Part shown: piece after piece, positions 1 through 9,304 of the stretch
How the letters are laid out: each line of letters starts with the position of its first letter
How positions within the stretch are numbered: position 1 is the stretch's first letter
NCBI GenBank assembly: GCA_013204355.1
Contig: JABMOA010000064.1
Span: 1-22,073, forward strand
Reading direction: 5' to 3'
Length of the DNA stretch: 22,073 nt
Source: Candidatus Woesearchaeota archaeon
GTDB lineage: Archaea > Nanobdellota > Nanobdellia > Woesearchaeales > GW2011-AR9
Program-made: the position numbers and the translations under genes
The notes under the pieces: generated by a model
The model's database searches: none
What the model was told of the DNA's origin: nothing
Seen by the model: the letters and a program-made list of their open reading frames with translations, nothing else

Positions 1-2349
1 AAACCATCTGTCAATATCTGTTGCAAGTTCATTTGCGTAGATGTCTCCTACTAATGCGTTTGAGATTGACGACCATCCACTGAAACCATTGAGGATTTGA
101 CCACCTGCTTTCTGCCAAGTTTGTTGTCCTGCGAAGAACATTTGGGTATTTTTTGAAGAGTGTGCATCAGAAATTGCTTCTATCATTTTAGGTCCATCAC
201 AACTGTCCCCACAAACATTTTTTTCCCAACCTTTGGTATCTGTAGATTGTTTCGTTGGATTTTGTGCATTACAGGGTTCTGTTTTACATGCAAGATTATT
301 ATCTGTACTAAAAAACACTGTTGTACCACAACCATTAACACCGGCAAAATTTGTACAATCCACTCCAACCCCTCTATCAATATGTGCAAAGAGTCCGATT
401 TGATTTGTATTATATTCACGTACACCAGATGTATAATCTGTTCGGAAGTCAACGTAATCCGGAGTTAAGATATTTGTTCCAACCTCTTTTTTATCTGTTT
501 TCAATCCGCCTTCACAATCTTTACTACATTCTTGTTGTACATTTATTTCTACTAACTCGTCATTACTGTCTTTAATTTGATAACTTAAAGTACGTTTAAT
601 ATTACCTACTTTACTTGGCGGTTGTTCAACTGTGAAAGGAACTGAATCATAGGGATTTTCAGATGCTTGTAAATGTACACGTCCTGCGAATTCACCCGAA
701 GTTGCTTTGAGACATGCTGTGCCTTTTTTACATGCACCTGTATTCTTATCATAATTTTTATCAGGTGTGAATGCTATACCATTAGCATGTGTTACTGATG
801 TTACATCTTTATTATCTTTATCTTTTGTTGTGGTTTGCGTATAAAGAAGAGCGCCTTTAGAATTTTTAAAAGTTGTAGTTGTTAATGCTGGTTTTCCTTT
901 TTCTTCTTTTACTTCTGTTATTTTAGTTCCTAATACGCCATTCTTTTCCCAGGTACGTGTGATTTTGTTACCATCCTTACCATCAATAACCGTAATAATT
1001 TTATTTGGACCAATCTCTTGAATTTCTGCACCACCAGCTGTAACTTGTTCAATTTGATCTTTTGGAATTTTTAATTCTTTAGAAATTGCAGTTTTTGTTT
1101 TATCACCAATTTTTCCATCTACCATACATTTTGAATCAACAACTTTCCCGACACATATATCTTTTCGAGAACAATCAGGTCTTCCATCTTTATTACAATT
1201 ATCTTTAATCCATTTTTCTTGATATTTTTCTAATGCTGTTTTTTCTTTTGGAGGTTCTTCTGCTTTTAATTCTGCTCTTGTTTGAGTAGGTCCAGGTGAT
1301 GATTGGCCTCCTTGTTTTGCAACAACTTCTACACTATTGCTATTAGGATCCTTATTCTTCCATTCAAAACCTTCACCATAACTCCATTCACCTTTTTTAT
1401 CATAATTTAATCCTTGTACTAAATTTCCCTCCTCATCATAAACATTACCTTCTATTTTACTAGTGTCTACCCAATAAGTTTTTCCATTTTGAACTTCTAT
1501 TCTTGCATTTGTAGGAACATTATTTGGAGGGGTATTTACAGCTGCATTAGGTGATGAAGTAGTGGCAGGTTGGGCTGAAGAAGCAGGAGCAGGGGATTTT
1601 GGATTTTTTGCAGCAGTAAATCCAATTGCCTCATCTTTAGTTTTTGATTTATCATAAGTAACATCTGTACCTTTAATACTTGTTACGGGATAAATCTTAC
1701 CATAATTTCCTCCTTCTTTATAGAAAACTTTTGTATCATATCCAACTTCTTCTTTACATAACCCTCCTTTAGATTCACTACAAATTGTAATTTCTTCTAA
1801 ATTTGATGGTTCTGTTGTAATAGATACAGTTTTAATGGGTGTTGATGGAGGAACAGAAGTTGGTGGGTTTTCAGTAGCAGCAGAAGAAGAAGTTACTGGA
1901 ATGGGTTCAGAAGAGAATTCTTTTAATTTAAACATTTGAATATTATCAGACCCTATTGTGCTTGCACTATCCAGAGTTATAACCCCTGTTTCAGGGTTTA
2001 CAGAATCTACTTTGAATTTAACACCATCCTTATCCATAAGGACATCTCCTTTTTTTAGAGATAATGAATTTACTAACGGTTTACCTACTTCATTTTTAGT
2101 AACACATTTATCTCCAATATTTATTTTGTCTGCAGAACATACTACAAAAGGTCCACCAGCTTGCCCAACCAAATTACTACTTCTATCAAACCAACTCATA
2201 CCTGCACGATTATCTGCATTCCCAACAAAGAAGCATTTCAAGGATCCAAAGAATCCATCGCATGGAGAGGATTCTGTTTCTTCTGCGGCGTAGACGATGC
2301 TAGATAACACAAGTAAGAGTACAATGATTAAAGTTAGTTTATGTTTCAT
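1..2349 (-). CDS. Large secreted protein, C-terminus cut by window edge
   Basis: An uninterrupted frame of 783 codons runs from an ATG at 2349 to the left edge with no stop, so the gene is partial. Residues 1-21 form a signal peptide (Lys-His-Lys, a hydrophobic core, then VYAAEE). Two Pro/Ser/Thr/Ala-rich linkers follow at about 148-175 and 248-282, typical of extracellular spacers. There are many cysteines, often closely paired (residues 384/393/399/408, 608/612, 665/674, 688/693, 713/717), which suggests disulfides. Residues 399-427 (CVGKVVDSKCMVDGKIGDKT and after) faintly resemble a peptidoglycan-binding type 1 repeat; this is weak. The visible C-terminal end has a Trp-rich amphipathic stretch (WQKAGG, GWSSIS, DRWF). 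The ATG overlaps the stop of the upstream AlbA-type gene as ATGA, and no Shine-Dalgarno is evident, so coupling is likely. Function is unknown; a cell-surface role with the two large exported neighbours is inferred. Confidence 0.85.
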   Translation of the reverse strand, partial: MKHKLTLIIVLLLVLSSIVYAAEETESSPCDGFFGSLKCFFVGNADNRAGMSWFDRSSNLVGQAGGPFVVCSADKINIGDKCVTKNEVGKPLVNSLSLKKGDVLMDKDGVKFKVDSVNPETGVITLDSASTIGSDNIQMFKLKEFSSEPIPVTSSSAATENPPTSVPPSTPIKTVSITTEPSNLEEITICSESKGGLCKEEVGYDTKVFYKEGGNYGKIYPVTSIKGTDVTYDKSKTKDEAIGFTAAKNPKSPAPASSAQPATTSSPNAAVNTPPNNVPTNARIEVQNGKTYWVDTSKIEGNVYDEEGNLVQGLNYDKKGEWSYGEGFEWKNKDPNSNSVEVVAKQGGQSSPGPTQTRAELKAEEPPKEKTALEKYQEKWIKDNCNKDGRPDCSRKDICVGKVVDSKCMVDGKIGDKTKTAISKELKIPKDQIEQVTAGGAEIQEIGPNKIITVIDGKDGNKITRTWEKNGVLGTKITEVKEEKGKPALTTTTFKNSKGALLYTQTTTKDKDNKDVTSVTHANGIAFTPDKNYDKNTGACKKGTACLKATSGEFAGRVHLQASENPYDSVPFTVEQPPSKVGNIKRTLSYQIKDSNDELVEINVQQECSKDCEGGLKTDKKEVGTNILTPDYVDFRTDYTSGVREYNTNQIGLFAHIDRGVGVDCTNFAGVNGCGTTVFFSTDNNLACKTEPCNAQNPTKQSTDTKGWEKNVCGDSCDGPKMIEAISDAHSSKNTQMFFAGQQTWQKAGGQILNGFSGWSSISNALVGDIYANELATDIDRWF

Positions 2350-3713
2350 GTGTTAAGCTTCCAATGGCCACCTTTGGCTGGACCTATTCTTGTAAGTAAT
2401 CCTTTCTTTTTTAATGTATTTATATTTTTATCAAGAGCGGTTGTACTAATACCAATCTTACGAGCCATCTCTTCTTTAGAAATTTGTGGATTTTTCTTCA
2501 TGAGTTTTAAAATCTTTTTTTGGCTTTCTACCAACCCATCTACCAACCCATCTACCAACCCATCTACCAACCCGTTTGTTCCTTTTTCTAAAGGCAATCT
2601 TTTGAATATAACGACAAACCAATTTTCATTTAGATCAAAGATGGGTTCTTCCAATCCTTCTTTTTTCATCAGTTCTCTCATACGTTTGATTCCGGAACCA
2701 ACATTTTCAACTAATTTCATACGTTGTAATAAACCAAAAAGTAAATTATTTCGACTCATACTTTTGGTCCCAAAATCTTTTAGTTTTAATGATTTAACCA
2801 AACCGCCAGGATTTGTAATTTCAACGCGATCATGTGATATCTCAACAAGAATCTTCCCACCTGATGCATGATAATTACGATGTCCTATTGCATTAACTAA
2901 CGCCTCTCTTAATGCTTCTTCTGGAAGTTCCAATTTTGTTTCATGAGGACCATTTGTAATAATAATTCTTGTATTTAATTTTGATTTAAGGTAATTTAAT
3001 GTGTCTTGATAATTATGATACAAATCTTTTGTAAAATCTTTTTTATCAATAATATTGACTTTATTTGTTCCTTCATATAAAACACAGGTAATCATTGCTT
3101 TATGAAATATTTTTTGAGTGTCTTTTGCAAACAACAATACTCCTGCATTTTTTAGATGATTATGTTCCAATAAAGATAAGTTTTGTAAAATATCTTTCTT
3201 GTTCAAGAGTTTACTAATATTTGATTTTTGAATAAAACCATCAAATGCAATCTTACTAAAATCTTTTTCTAAATCAAACTTTTTATTTTCTTTTTCATCC
3301 CATAAAATTAATCCTTCCTGTTGAAAAAACTCCCTGATTTCATCTCTTCCAAGCTGTTGAGAATTAGGTCCATTTCGTAAATAGAATTTTCCTGCTACAG
3401 AATAAGGTTTATTACTTCCTTCTGGCACTTTAATTACGAGAACTTTCCCCTGAACTTCAATTTCAATATGAAACTTAGGATCAAAATTTCTTACTAAATC
3501 AGTAACTTGTGATTTTAATTTATTACTAATTTCAAGACCTTTTAAAATACCATTATCAGAAACACCTAACAGGATTATGCCACCAGTCGCATTCGCAAAC
3601 GCACAAATCTCTTTTCCTAGATTTGAATCAAAACCTTCTTTAAATTCTAGATTGAATCCTTCTCCTTCTTGTAACATAAAGTCCAGTTGTTTTTGGTTGA
3701 GGTTTTTCTTCAT
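2346..3713 (-). CDS. AlbA_2/Schlafen-type ATP-binding regulator with winged helix
   Basis: The 455-aa protein has a three-part layout. Residues about 15-130 form an AlbA_2 (Schlafen-like, divergent AAA_4) domain, with NLEFKEGF and the glycine-rich ICAFANATGGIILLGVSDNG stretch. Residues about 265-370 match the HATPase_c_4-type C-terminal domain of these proteins (LREALVNAIGHRNY, VEITNPGG, VENVGSGIKRM). Residues about 396-455 form a winged helix-turn-helix (ISKEEMARKIGISTTALDKN). A tandem GLVD linker (about 381-395) joins the last two. The family is usually annotated as a predicted transcriptional regulator; the ligand and targets are unknown. There is no signal peptide, so it should be cytoplasmic, although it lies between genes for secreted proteins. 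It ends in an ATGA overlap with the next gene and starts 52 nt after the 1049-aa gene, with no clear TATA box. A short palindrome and a direct repeat precede it and could be operators. Confidence 0.9.
   Translation of the reverse strand: MKKNLNQKQLDFMLQEGEGFNLEFKEGFDSNLGKEICAFANATGGIILLGVSDNGILKGLEISNKLKSQVTDLVRNFDPKFHIEIEVQGKVLVIKVPEGSNKPYSVAGKFYLRNGPNSQQLGRDEIREFFQQEGLILWDEKENKKFDLEKDFSKIAFDGFIQKSNISKLLNKKDILQNLSLLEHNHLKNAGVLLFAKDTQKIFHKAMITCVLYEGTNKVNIIDKKDFTKDLYHNYQDTLNYLKSKLNTRIIITNGPHETKLELPEEALREALVNAIGHRNYHASGGKILVEISHDRVEITNPGGLVKSLKLKDFGTKSMSRNNLLFGLLQRMKLVENVGSGIKRMRELMKKEGLEEPIFDLNENWFVVIFKRLPLEKGTNGLVDGLVDGLVDGLVESQKKILKLMKKNPQISKEEMARKIGISTTALDKNINTLKKKGLLTRIGPAKGGHWKLNT
2528..2575 (-). 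repeat. Four tandem 12-bp repeats inside the AlbA-type gene
   Basis: Four head-to-tail copies of the 12-mer ctaccaacccat (plus strand) lie at 2528-2539, 2540-2551, 2552-2563 and 2564-2575. The first three are identical and the last has one change (a to g at 2574). In the minus-strand reading frame each unit encodes Gly-Leu-Val-Asp, ending in GLVE. Because the unit is a multiple of three, copy-number change would lengthen or shorten the linker without a frameshift. Confidence 0.95.
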
Positions 3714-3725
3714 TTTTGTCCAATG

Positions 3726-3755
3726 TTCTTAGACTTAAGTCCTGTTTTCTTAGAC
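3726..3755 (-). promoter_or_regulatory. Possible operator upstream of the AlbA-type gene
   Basis: The 52-bp spacer before the AlbA-type start has two identical copies of TTCTTAGAC (3726-3734 and 3747-3755), 21 bp apart, which is two helical turns. Between them is a perfect 10-bp palindrome, GACTTAAGTC (3732-3741). The placement suits binding by a dimeric regulator, perhaps the downstream winged-helix protein itself. The assignment is tentative, since short repeats arise easily in AT-rich DNA. Confidence 0.3.
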
Positions 3756-3765
3756 AGCTCTTTTT

Positions 3766-6700
3766 TCATTTTTTGCTGGCAAGGAAACTCGTTCCTGTTT
3801 CTCCGATCTTTTGACAATAATCTTGACTAATGGTTGGATACGATTGTGTTAATCCTATGACGTTTTCAATGGTATCTACTGCTAACACTCCAATTCCCAC
3901 ATAATCACAAAAGGCAGTTCCTTTTCCTGATACTGGACATGATAATGAACATCCTAATGTTAATCCTGATCTAACTAAACCAACAGGATTAGTTGCTGCT
4001 GCTTTAATCATATCTTTCACACCTTTTGTTAATCCTGTCAATGGGATAAACAAACCAACTAATTCTCCTTGGAAATATTTACATGTTAAAATATCATTAA
4101 TTTTTTCACAACTTGACACTGTTGCTGCACCTGATGGTACAACATTTTGTAAACAATCTATCTGGATACATTGAATTTGTCGCCATTTCTCTAAATTATG
4201 AATCACACCAGGAATACATAATCCGCCGGCAGATAAATAAATATTATCATACAAACTCACATCTTGCTTCATACCAAGACTTTTATAGGCATTAAAACCA
4301 TGTAATATAGATGCTTGATACTTTCCATACCATGTTGTTGGTGTTGGACTAGGGTTACATGAAAGAACTTGTAAAGGTATTTGTAGAGTATCCCATATTT
4401 CCCAGATAGCTTTATTCCCAACTGCTTCATTAATGGTACAAACTCCTGTTGCAATTCCTGGGCCATAAACTGGAATTGATGTTCGTACAGTATCCATACC
4501 TTCGGAAAATGAATTATAAATTACATTAAGACTTTTTAATGTAGCGATGATAGGACCAATGTATCTCACAATCTTCAAGACATCATTTACAACTGCTAAT
4601 CTATCTGGAATCTTAAACCAGATGTCATCTTTAATGTCTTTTATTTTTCCATCAATATTTTCATCTACTGCACCGAGTTCAGAAAATGCGAATGGTACTT
4701 TGACATCTACTTCCTGCATTTCTGCAGCTTTTAATGCGGAATTTCCAACTTGTGAAAATAATCTAAATTGACATGTGAATTCTACTTCTGCTTTTTCAAA
4801 TGTGTCTTCATCACCAATGCCAAACATTTCATGACCATCAAATGGTTGGAATTCCATAATTAATTGTGTAGGTGTTGGGGAAACATCTCCACCAGGAAAG
4901 TTTTTCCCTGAAACTAATGTACGACTTAATTGTGGTTGCTTAGGCGCTTCTTCAGTTTGATTGCCAGGTGTGATTACCTTTGCACCTTTTGGTGTACATC
5001 CAACAATATCCAATGCTAACATTTTTGCTTGTTTACTTTTGAATTGAATTTGAAATGGAATTCTTGTACGTGTTAATTTGGTTGTATCTAAATCTATAAA
5101 TTTTACTAAAGGAGTAACAGACAATTTTTCCCAATAATCTGGATTTGCTTCACTATCTAATCCAAGTAAATTTATTTTATAATTTCCTTTGTCACCTGAA
5201 TCTACATTCTTTGGTGTACTGCTCCAATCTTGTGCAACATTCCCTGCAGTGTCACGTACTTCAACTTCTAATGTGAATAGATATGGACCTGATTTAATAG
5301 GATCAGTCACAAATTCACATGACCATTCTGTGTCACCTTCTTGACGTGTACATTGTTCTTCTGTAAAAATTTTCCATCCTGCTTTTGACACTTCAGTTGC
5401 AGGATAAATAGTTTGGGCATCCATGACAACGTCATTTAAATTAACAAGAACTTGCACACCATTTTCTTCTGGAATTTTTACTTTAATTTTTAACGGGTCA
5501 TTACTTTGGAAGAATGTTTTATCTCCACCAAAGATTTCTATTTTTCCTACTTTAGGTAATGAGACATCAGTAAATAATTCAACTTCTTTTAAGTCTCCTT
5601 CATTTCCTGCAACATCTCTAAATTGTGATAAACCTACACGAATAATTTCATCGGAACTAAATGTCTTTGGTTGATCCCACACGCATACCATGTCTGTTCC
5701 ATCTTGGTAACATGTATCTGGTGATGAACTTAAATCACCACCTAATCCTTTTATGTTTGCACGAATAGAATCTGCATCTACACCAGATCCTACATCGTTT
5801 GCAATGAGTATTAATTTATTATCTCCAGATTTAATGAAACTCTTTCCATTATATGTTTGTGTTGTTCCTAAGAATTTAACTGTAGGTGCGGATGCATCTT
5901 TACTTAATGTCTTGGTTAATGTTTTCAAATCTTGGTTTCCAGCAAAATCTACTGCCTTTACTTGTAAAGAAACAGTATTACTTTCTGAAAATACTTTCAC
6001 ATTTTTAAAAGTACAATGCCATAAATCTACAACAACTAAATCATCCTCACATTCTGCTTGAGCAATAATTTTAGCTTGTTCTGACATCGCAGTAACTGTA
6101 GGGATTGTTTTTTCTTTGACACTTACAGAAATATCTGTGGTTGATTCAAATTGACCGATGAATTTTCCTAAGCCTACTAATTCAAGTGAATCTTCTATAA
6201 TTTCAGGTTTAACAAAATCTCCTGAGAAAGAAACAACATTAGAAACAGAAACGTGTCCAAGATTATCTTCTGCACGTACTTTGACATACTGCTGTCCTTC
6301 ACCTTCTAATTCTACTTTTCCATCTGCTGCACTATATGTATAGGTCTTTGTATTTGCAGGGATTTCTTTGGTAAATAATACTTCGCTAGATTTTGCATTT
6401 AATATTTCAACTTTTTTAATACCAGAACCAGCAACATCTTCCGTTGCTGTAAATGAAACTAATACAACACCTTCTTGTTGAATCGCATTAAATGTAGAAA
6501 TGATTGGTCCTGAACCATCAGCAGTAATAATACTAGAATCTGACGCTAATTGTGCTCCTCCTGCTGGTTGATAGACGACTTGGAATGGATGTGATCCTTC
6601 TTTCACGCCACCGGATAATGGACTTTCATATTTACATAATTTTCCTAATGGATCATCACCACAAGAATTGAATTTTGCAGAATTTGTGCCAATTTTTAAT

Positions 6701-6915
6701 ATTATATCTTGTGGTTGCACATCTGTTGGTGGACTTGTAATTAATGCTTGTACGGTCCATGTATCACCTTTCGCATCAATGAATCCATCAACTCCAGCTT
6801 GACCAGTGTTTGTATTTATTTGAATGTTTACAGCCATAACTTGAGCTGAATAAATAGGAAGAACTAAAATGAGGAAAATCATCAGTACAGACACGCTCTT
6901 TTTTTGTTTACTCAT
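3766..6915 (-). CDS. Giant secreted Ig-like surface protein
   Basis: The 1049-aa exported protein has an N-terminal signal peptide (residues 1-28, basic start, hydrophobic core VLMIFLILVLPIYSA, then VMA). From about 30 to 570 there is a series of beta-rich Ig/cadherin-like repeats marked by DGSGPIISTF, DVAGSGIKKVEI, RAEDNLGHVS, AVDFAGNQD, FRDVAGNEGD and VRDTAGNVAQ, the usual end of bacterial-type Ig-like modules. The C-terminal third differs: it has hydrophobic helices (about 775-800 and 930-960) and a Cys-rich stretch with IPGVIHNLEKWRQIQC near residue 905. I recall similar C-terminal sequences from large DPANN surface proteins, but could not check this. It has 21 cysteines, many in pairs. 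It starts 19 nt after the pilin-like gene, so is probably co-transcribed, though an AT-rich TATA-like stretch sits near 6933-6944. Function is unknown; adhesion or a cell-surface complex is inferred. Confidence 0.85.
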   Translation of the reverse strand: MSKQKKSVSVLMIFLILVLPIYSAQVMAVNIQINTNTGQAGVDGFIDAKGDTWTVQALITSPPTDVQPQDIILKIGTNSAKFNSCGDDPLGKLCKYESPLSGGVKEGSHPFQVVYQPAGGAQLASDSSIITADGSGPIISTFNAIQQEGVVLVSFTATEDVAGSGIKKVEILNAKSSEVLFTKEIPANTKTYTYSAADGKVELEGEGQQYVKVRAEDNLGHVSVSNVVSFSGDFVKPEIIEDSLELVGLGKFIGQFESTTDISVSVKEKTIPTVTAMSEQAKIIAQAECEDDLVVVDLWHCTFKNVKVFSESNTVSLQVKAVDFAGNQDLKTLTKTLSKDASAPTVKFLGTTQTYNGKSFIKSGDNKLILIANDVGSGVDADSIRANIKGLGGDLSSSPDTCYQDGTDMVCVWDQPKTFSSDEIIRVGLSQFRDVAGNEGDLKEVELFTDVSLPKVGKIEIFGGDKTFFQSNDPLKIKVKIPEENGVQVLVNLNDVVMDAQTIYPATEVSKAGWKIFTEEQCTRQEGDTEWSCEFVTDPIKSGPYLFTLEVEVRDTAGNVAQDWSSTPKNVDSGDKGNYKINLLGLDSEANPDYWEKLSVTPLVKFIDLDTTKLTRTRIPFQIQFKSKQAKMLALDIVGCTPKGAKVITPGNQTEEAPKQPQLSRTLVSGKNFPGGDVSPTPTQLIMEFQPFDGHEMFGIGDEDTFEKAEVEFTCQFRLFSQVGNSALKAAEMQEVDVKVPFAFSELGAVDENIDGKIKDIKDDIWFKIPDRLAVVNDVLKIVRYIGPIIATLKSLNVIYNSFSEGMDTVRTSIPVYGPGIATGVCTINEAVGNKAIWEIWDTLQIPLQVLSCNPSPTPTTWYGKYQASILHGFNAYKSLGMKQDVSLYDNIYLSAGGLCIPGVIHNLEKWRQIQCIQIDCLQNVVPSGAATVSSCEKINDILTCKYFQGELVGLFIPLTGLTKGVKDMIKAAATNPVGLVRSGLTLGCSLSCPVSGKGTAFCDYVGIGVLAVDTIENVIGLTQSYPTISQDYCQKIGETGTSFLASKK

Positions 6916-6934
6916 TATTTTTTTGTTAACTAAA

Positions 6935-9277
6935 TTATTTAAATGTGATATCTAAAGCTTTCCTTAATACAGGCGTATTGGAAACTTCTGCAACTTTTTC
7001 TACTTGTTGTAAATCTTCAGTGATACGTTCATTTAATGGAACACCTTGAAGATTTAAGGAAGGTAATGTAATTATTATTTCTTGTGAGGTATATAATTGT
7101 TCTGGCGTGATTACAATATAGGTTTTGGGTGTATTCCATGATACACGGCCTACAACAAATTCATTTAATTCTGTATCTGGGAATGTAACGCAACAACCAT
7201 CAAGGTCTACACACGCAATTGCTTCAAGAACTCCTGAAGAACATCGTTCACTTTCCGCAATATAAATTCCTGCTTTATCTATAAGATATCCTGTAACCTC
7301 ATAAACACCAGGAACGATTGTTAATCGTGTAGGATTATTTCCTTGCACGGTTACAACTATTGTAAATTCATCTTCAATAAGATTATTATTTAATCCTGAA
7401 ACACGTTTCAAAATAATTGATGCTTCTTCATCTTCTAATAAATTTTTTCCAAAGTTTACAAATGACCATGCATGTGTTTCATCCAACATTTCAGGTTTGT
7501 AAGATATTTGTTTCTCGCTTTTTTCTGAGAATAATCCCTGTGAGAAACAGGTTTCATCGCCATCTTCATTGGTTACACATTTCTCAAATGATTTTTTTTG
7601 TACACGCACATTGATATCGTGTAATTGATGTAATTCAATAACTGGTTGACTTAAACCTTGAACTGCATACCCAATAATTGCTTCTTGATCTTTAAAATCA
7701 TATGTATTAACAGATATAACGCCAGATAAATAATTTGATTTTACTAATTCAATATTCCCACCATAGACTGCAGGATATTTTGCATCTAGAGTTCCCTGCG
7801 TATTTGTTTCACCAATTTCACAATAATCTTGGTTAGGTACATCAAATCCAATTTTTACAAGATCTAATGGTTCTTTTGTAAAACTATCAACTACAATAGT
7901 CCTTACAAGTTGTGTGTTTCTTTTATTTTTATCACAAACCATAGATGGATTTAAACTTTGAATGATAGGAGGTTGTACATAATCTGCAACAGCTGCTGCA
8001 TTATTCACAATATTTGATTCTAATGCAAAGTTAAAGGTATATCCTGTGCCACCTAATGCTTTTGAATCTCTGATTGAAACTAAAACAGGATATGATAAAT
8101 CATACGTATTGTAATATCTTTGAAAATTAAAATTAAATGGAATCACGGGTAATGGGCTTTTAATAATATTATTTTCTGGTTCAATTATTTTTTCACCTTC
8201 ATTAATATCTAAGTATGGTTCCCATCCATAATAGTCAAAAGAAATTTCTACATCTTTTGCTTTTGTAATTGGAAGAATCATGTTATCATACGATTTCTGA
8301 ATTAATGGTTGATTGTCAGATTGAGGATATTCAAATCTATAAAAATCTACACTACTTTGGTATCTTATTAATGGTACAGTTGACGTTAACATATTTTTGA
8401 TATCTTCTTTTACTAAAGGTGTACTCCAAGAATTTGTGCTGACAGCTGCAAAGGTGAATGTATTTGTAGGTGGGAGTTTAGAGGAATCTGCTTGTGAATA
8501 TGTTTGTAAATTATTTAAACCAATATTTTCTAAATATTGTTGATTGAGTTCTTGTTCCGTTAAATCTGATGCTACCTCATAAAAATGTTTTAATCGCAAT
8601 GGAACTTTAATAAAATATTGATTCATTTCATGACGAGCACCACCTTTCTCAGCAGAGATGTCTTGTTTCACCCAAAAATTTACAGTGTCTGTTGCAACTT
8701 TGACTGTCACACCATCAATTTTATTAGATTCAACAATAAACCCTTGAGATTTAAATGAATCAAATGCTGAATAACAAGAATCTAAATTTGCTTCAACATA
8801 ATCAGCTAATTGTACTTCAATACTAAAGTCAGGATCTTCTTTTGCATATAATTTTGGTTGTTTGGATGTAAATACAACAGTAGATGCAGATGAAGGTTTT
8901 GAATTATAATGCCAATATGGAACTTTTAATGGTTCTAAATTAAGCCCATCTGATTCTGTTGGTGTTGATGCTGAAAATGTGCCTGTTGGATTAATGTATC
9001 CTCCTTGTTCACCAAGAGTGATCAATCCTTTTTTTGCTGTATCTTCAACACAACCTTCTACGAATTGTTGTAATGGACGAAATTCCTGAGGAGCATCTTC
9101 AATAATTGGATCTCCTGATGCTGTTAATCCTGCTTCAGTAGCTGACTGAGTTACAAAGATAATTCCTGCTGTTACAAAAACTAAAATGATACCAATAATG
9201 ATAAAAACAGTAACTTGTCCCTTCTTAGAATTACTTTTATTAGTAGTACTACTGAAAATACCTCTTTTGTTCACCAT
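6935..9277 (-). CDS. Large pilin-like membrane-anchored surface protein
   Basis: The 780-aa protein has a basic N-terminus (residues 1-19) followed by KKG/QVTVFIIIGIILVFVTA and one long hydrophobic helix (about 21-43). This is the layout of archaeal class III (type IV prepilin) signal peptides, with predicted cleavage after Gly20. The usual glutamate at +5 is replaced by Phe25. The rest is a very large ectodomain. At about 455-530 is a carboxypeptidase-regulatory-like beta module (VVDSFTKEPLDLVKIGFDV, CEIGETNTQG). A second beta region near 640-720 has several cysteines (CVDLDGCC). Typical archaeal pilins are 100-200 aa, so this may be a minor or tip pilin-like component or simply a membrane-anchored surface protein. 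It is the first gene of the surface cluster and has a TATA box 32 nt upstream. Membrane anchoring is well supported; the pilus role is inference. Confidence 0.85.
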   Translation of the reverse strand: MVNKRGIFSSTTNKSNSKKGQVTVFIIIGIILVFVTAGIIFVTQSATEAGLTASGDPIIEDAPQEFRPLQQFVEGCVEDTAKKGLITLGEQGGYINPTGTFSASTPTESDGLNLEPLKVPYWHYNSKPSSASTVVFTSKQPKLYAKEDPDFSIEVQLADYVEANLDSCYSAFDSFKSQGFIVESNKIDGVTVKVATDTVNFWVKQDISAEKGGARHEMNQYFIKVPLRLKHFYEVASDLTEQELNQQYLENIGLNNLQTYSQADSSKLPPTNTFTFAAVSTNSWSTPLVKEDIKNMLTSTVPLIRYQSSVDFYRFEYPQSDNQPLIQKSYDNMILPITKAKDVEISFDYYGWEPYLDINEGEKIIEPENNIIKSPLPVIPFNFNFQRYYNTYDLSYPVLVSIRDSKALGGTGYTFNFALESNIVNNAAAVADYVQPPIIQSLNPSMVCDKNKRNTQLVRTIVVDSFTKEPLDLVKIGFDVPNQDYCEIGETNTQGTLDAKYPAVYGGNIELVKSNYLSGVISVNTYDFKDQEAIIGYAVQGLSQPVIELHQLHDINVRVQKKSFEKCVTNEDGDETCFSQGLFSEKSEKQISYKPEMLDETHAWSFVNFGKNLLEDEEASIILKRVSGLNNNLIEDEFTIVVTVQGNNPTRLTIVPGVYEVTGYLIDKAGIYIAESERCSSGVLEAIACVDLDGCCVTFPDTELNEFVVGRVSWNTPKTYIVITPEQLYTSQEIIITLPSLNLQGVPLNERITEDLQQVEKVAEVSNTPVLRKALDITFK

Positions 9278-9304
9278 CTTTTATGACCTTAGAAAAGTGT
9301 TTTA

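Noticed and set aside
399..1200. Possible peptidoglycan-binding domain in the partial secreted protein
   Set aside because: Only a short VDGKIGDKTKTAI-like match (residues 410-422) is seen, without the rest of the module, so it is not annotated as a domain.
2528..2575. CRISPR-like array
   Set aside because: The 12-bp units are contiguous with no spacers and lie in a coding frame.
2341..2871. Plus-strand frame with tandem Asn-Pro-Ser-Thr repeats
   Set aside because: It lies wholly antisense to the well-supported AlbA-type gene, and its repeat is just the other strand of the GLVD-coding 12-mer. It has no recognisable domain.
4113..6343. Short plus- and minus-strand frames within the 1049-aa gene
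   Set aside because: They overlap a continuous signal-peptide-bearing reading frame, and their composition is that of the opposite strand.
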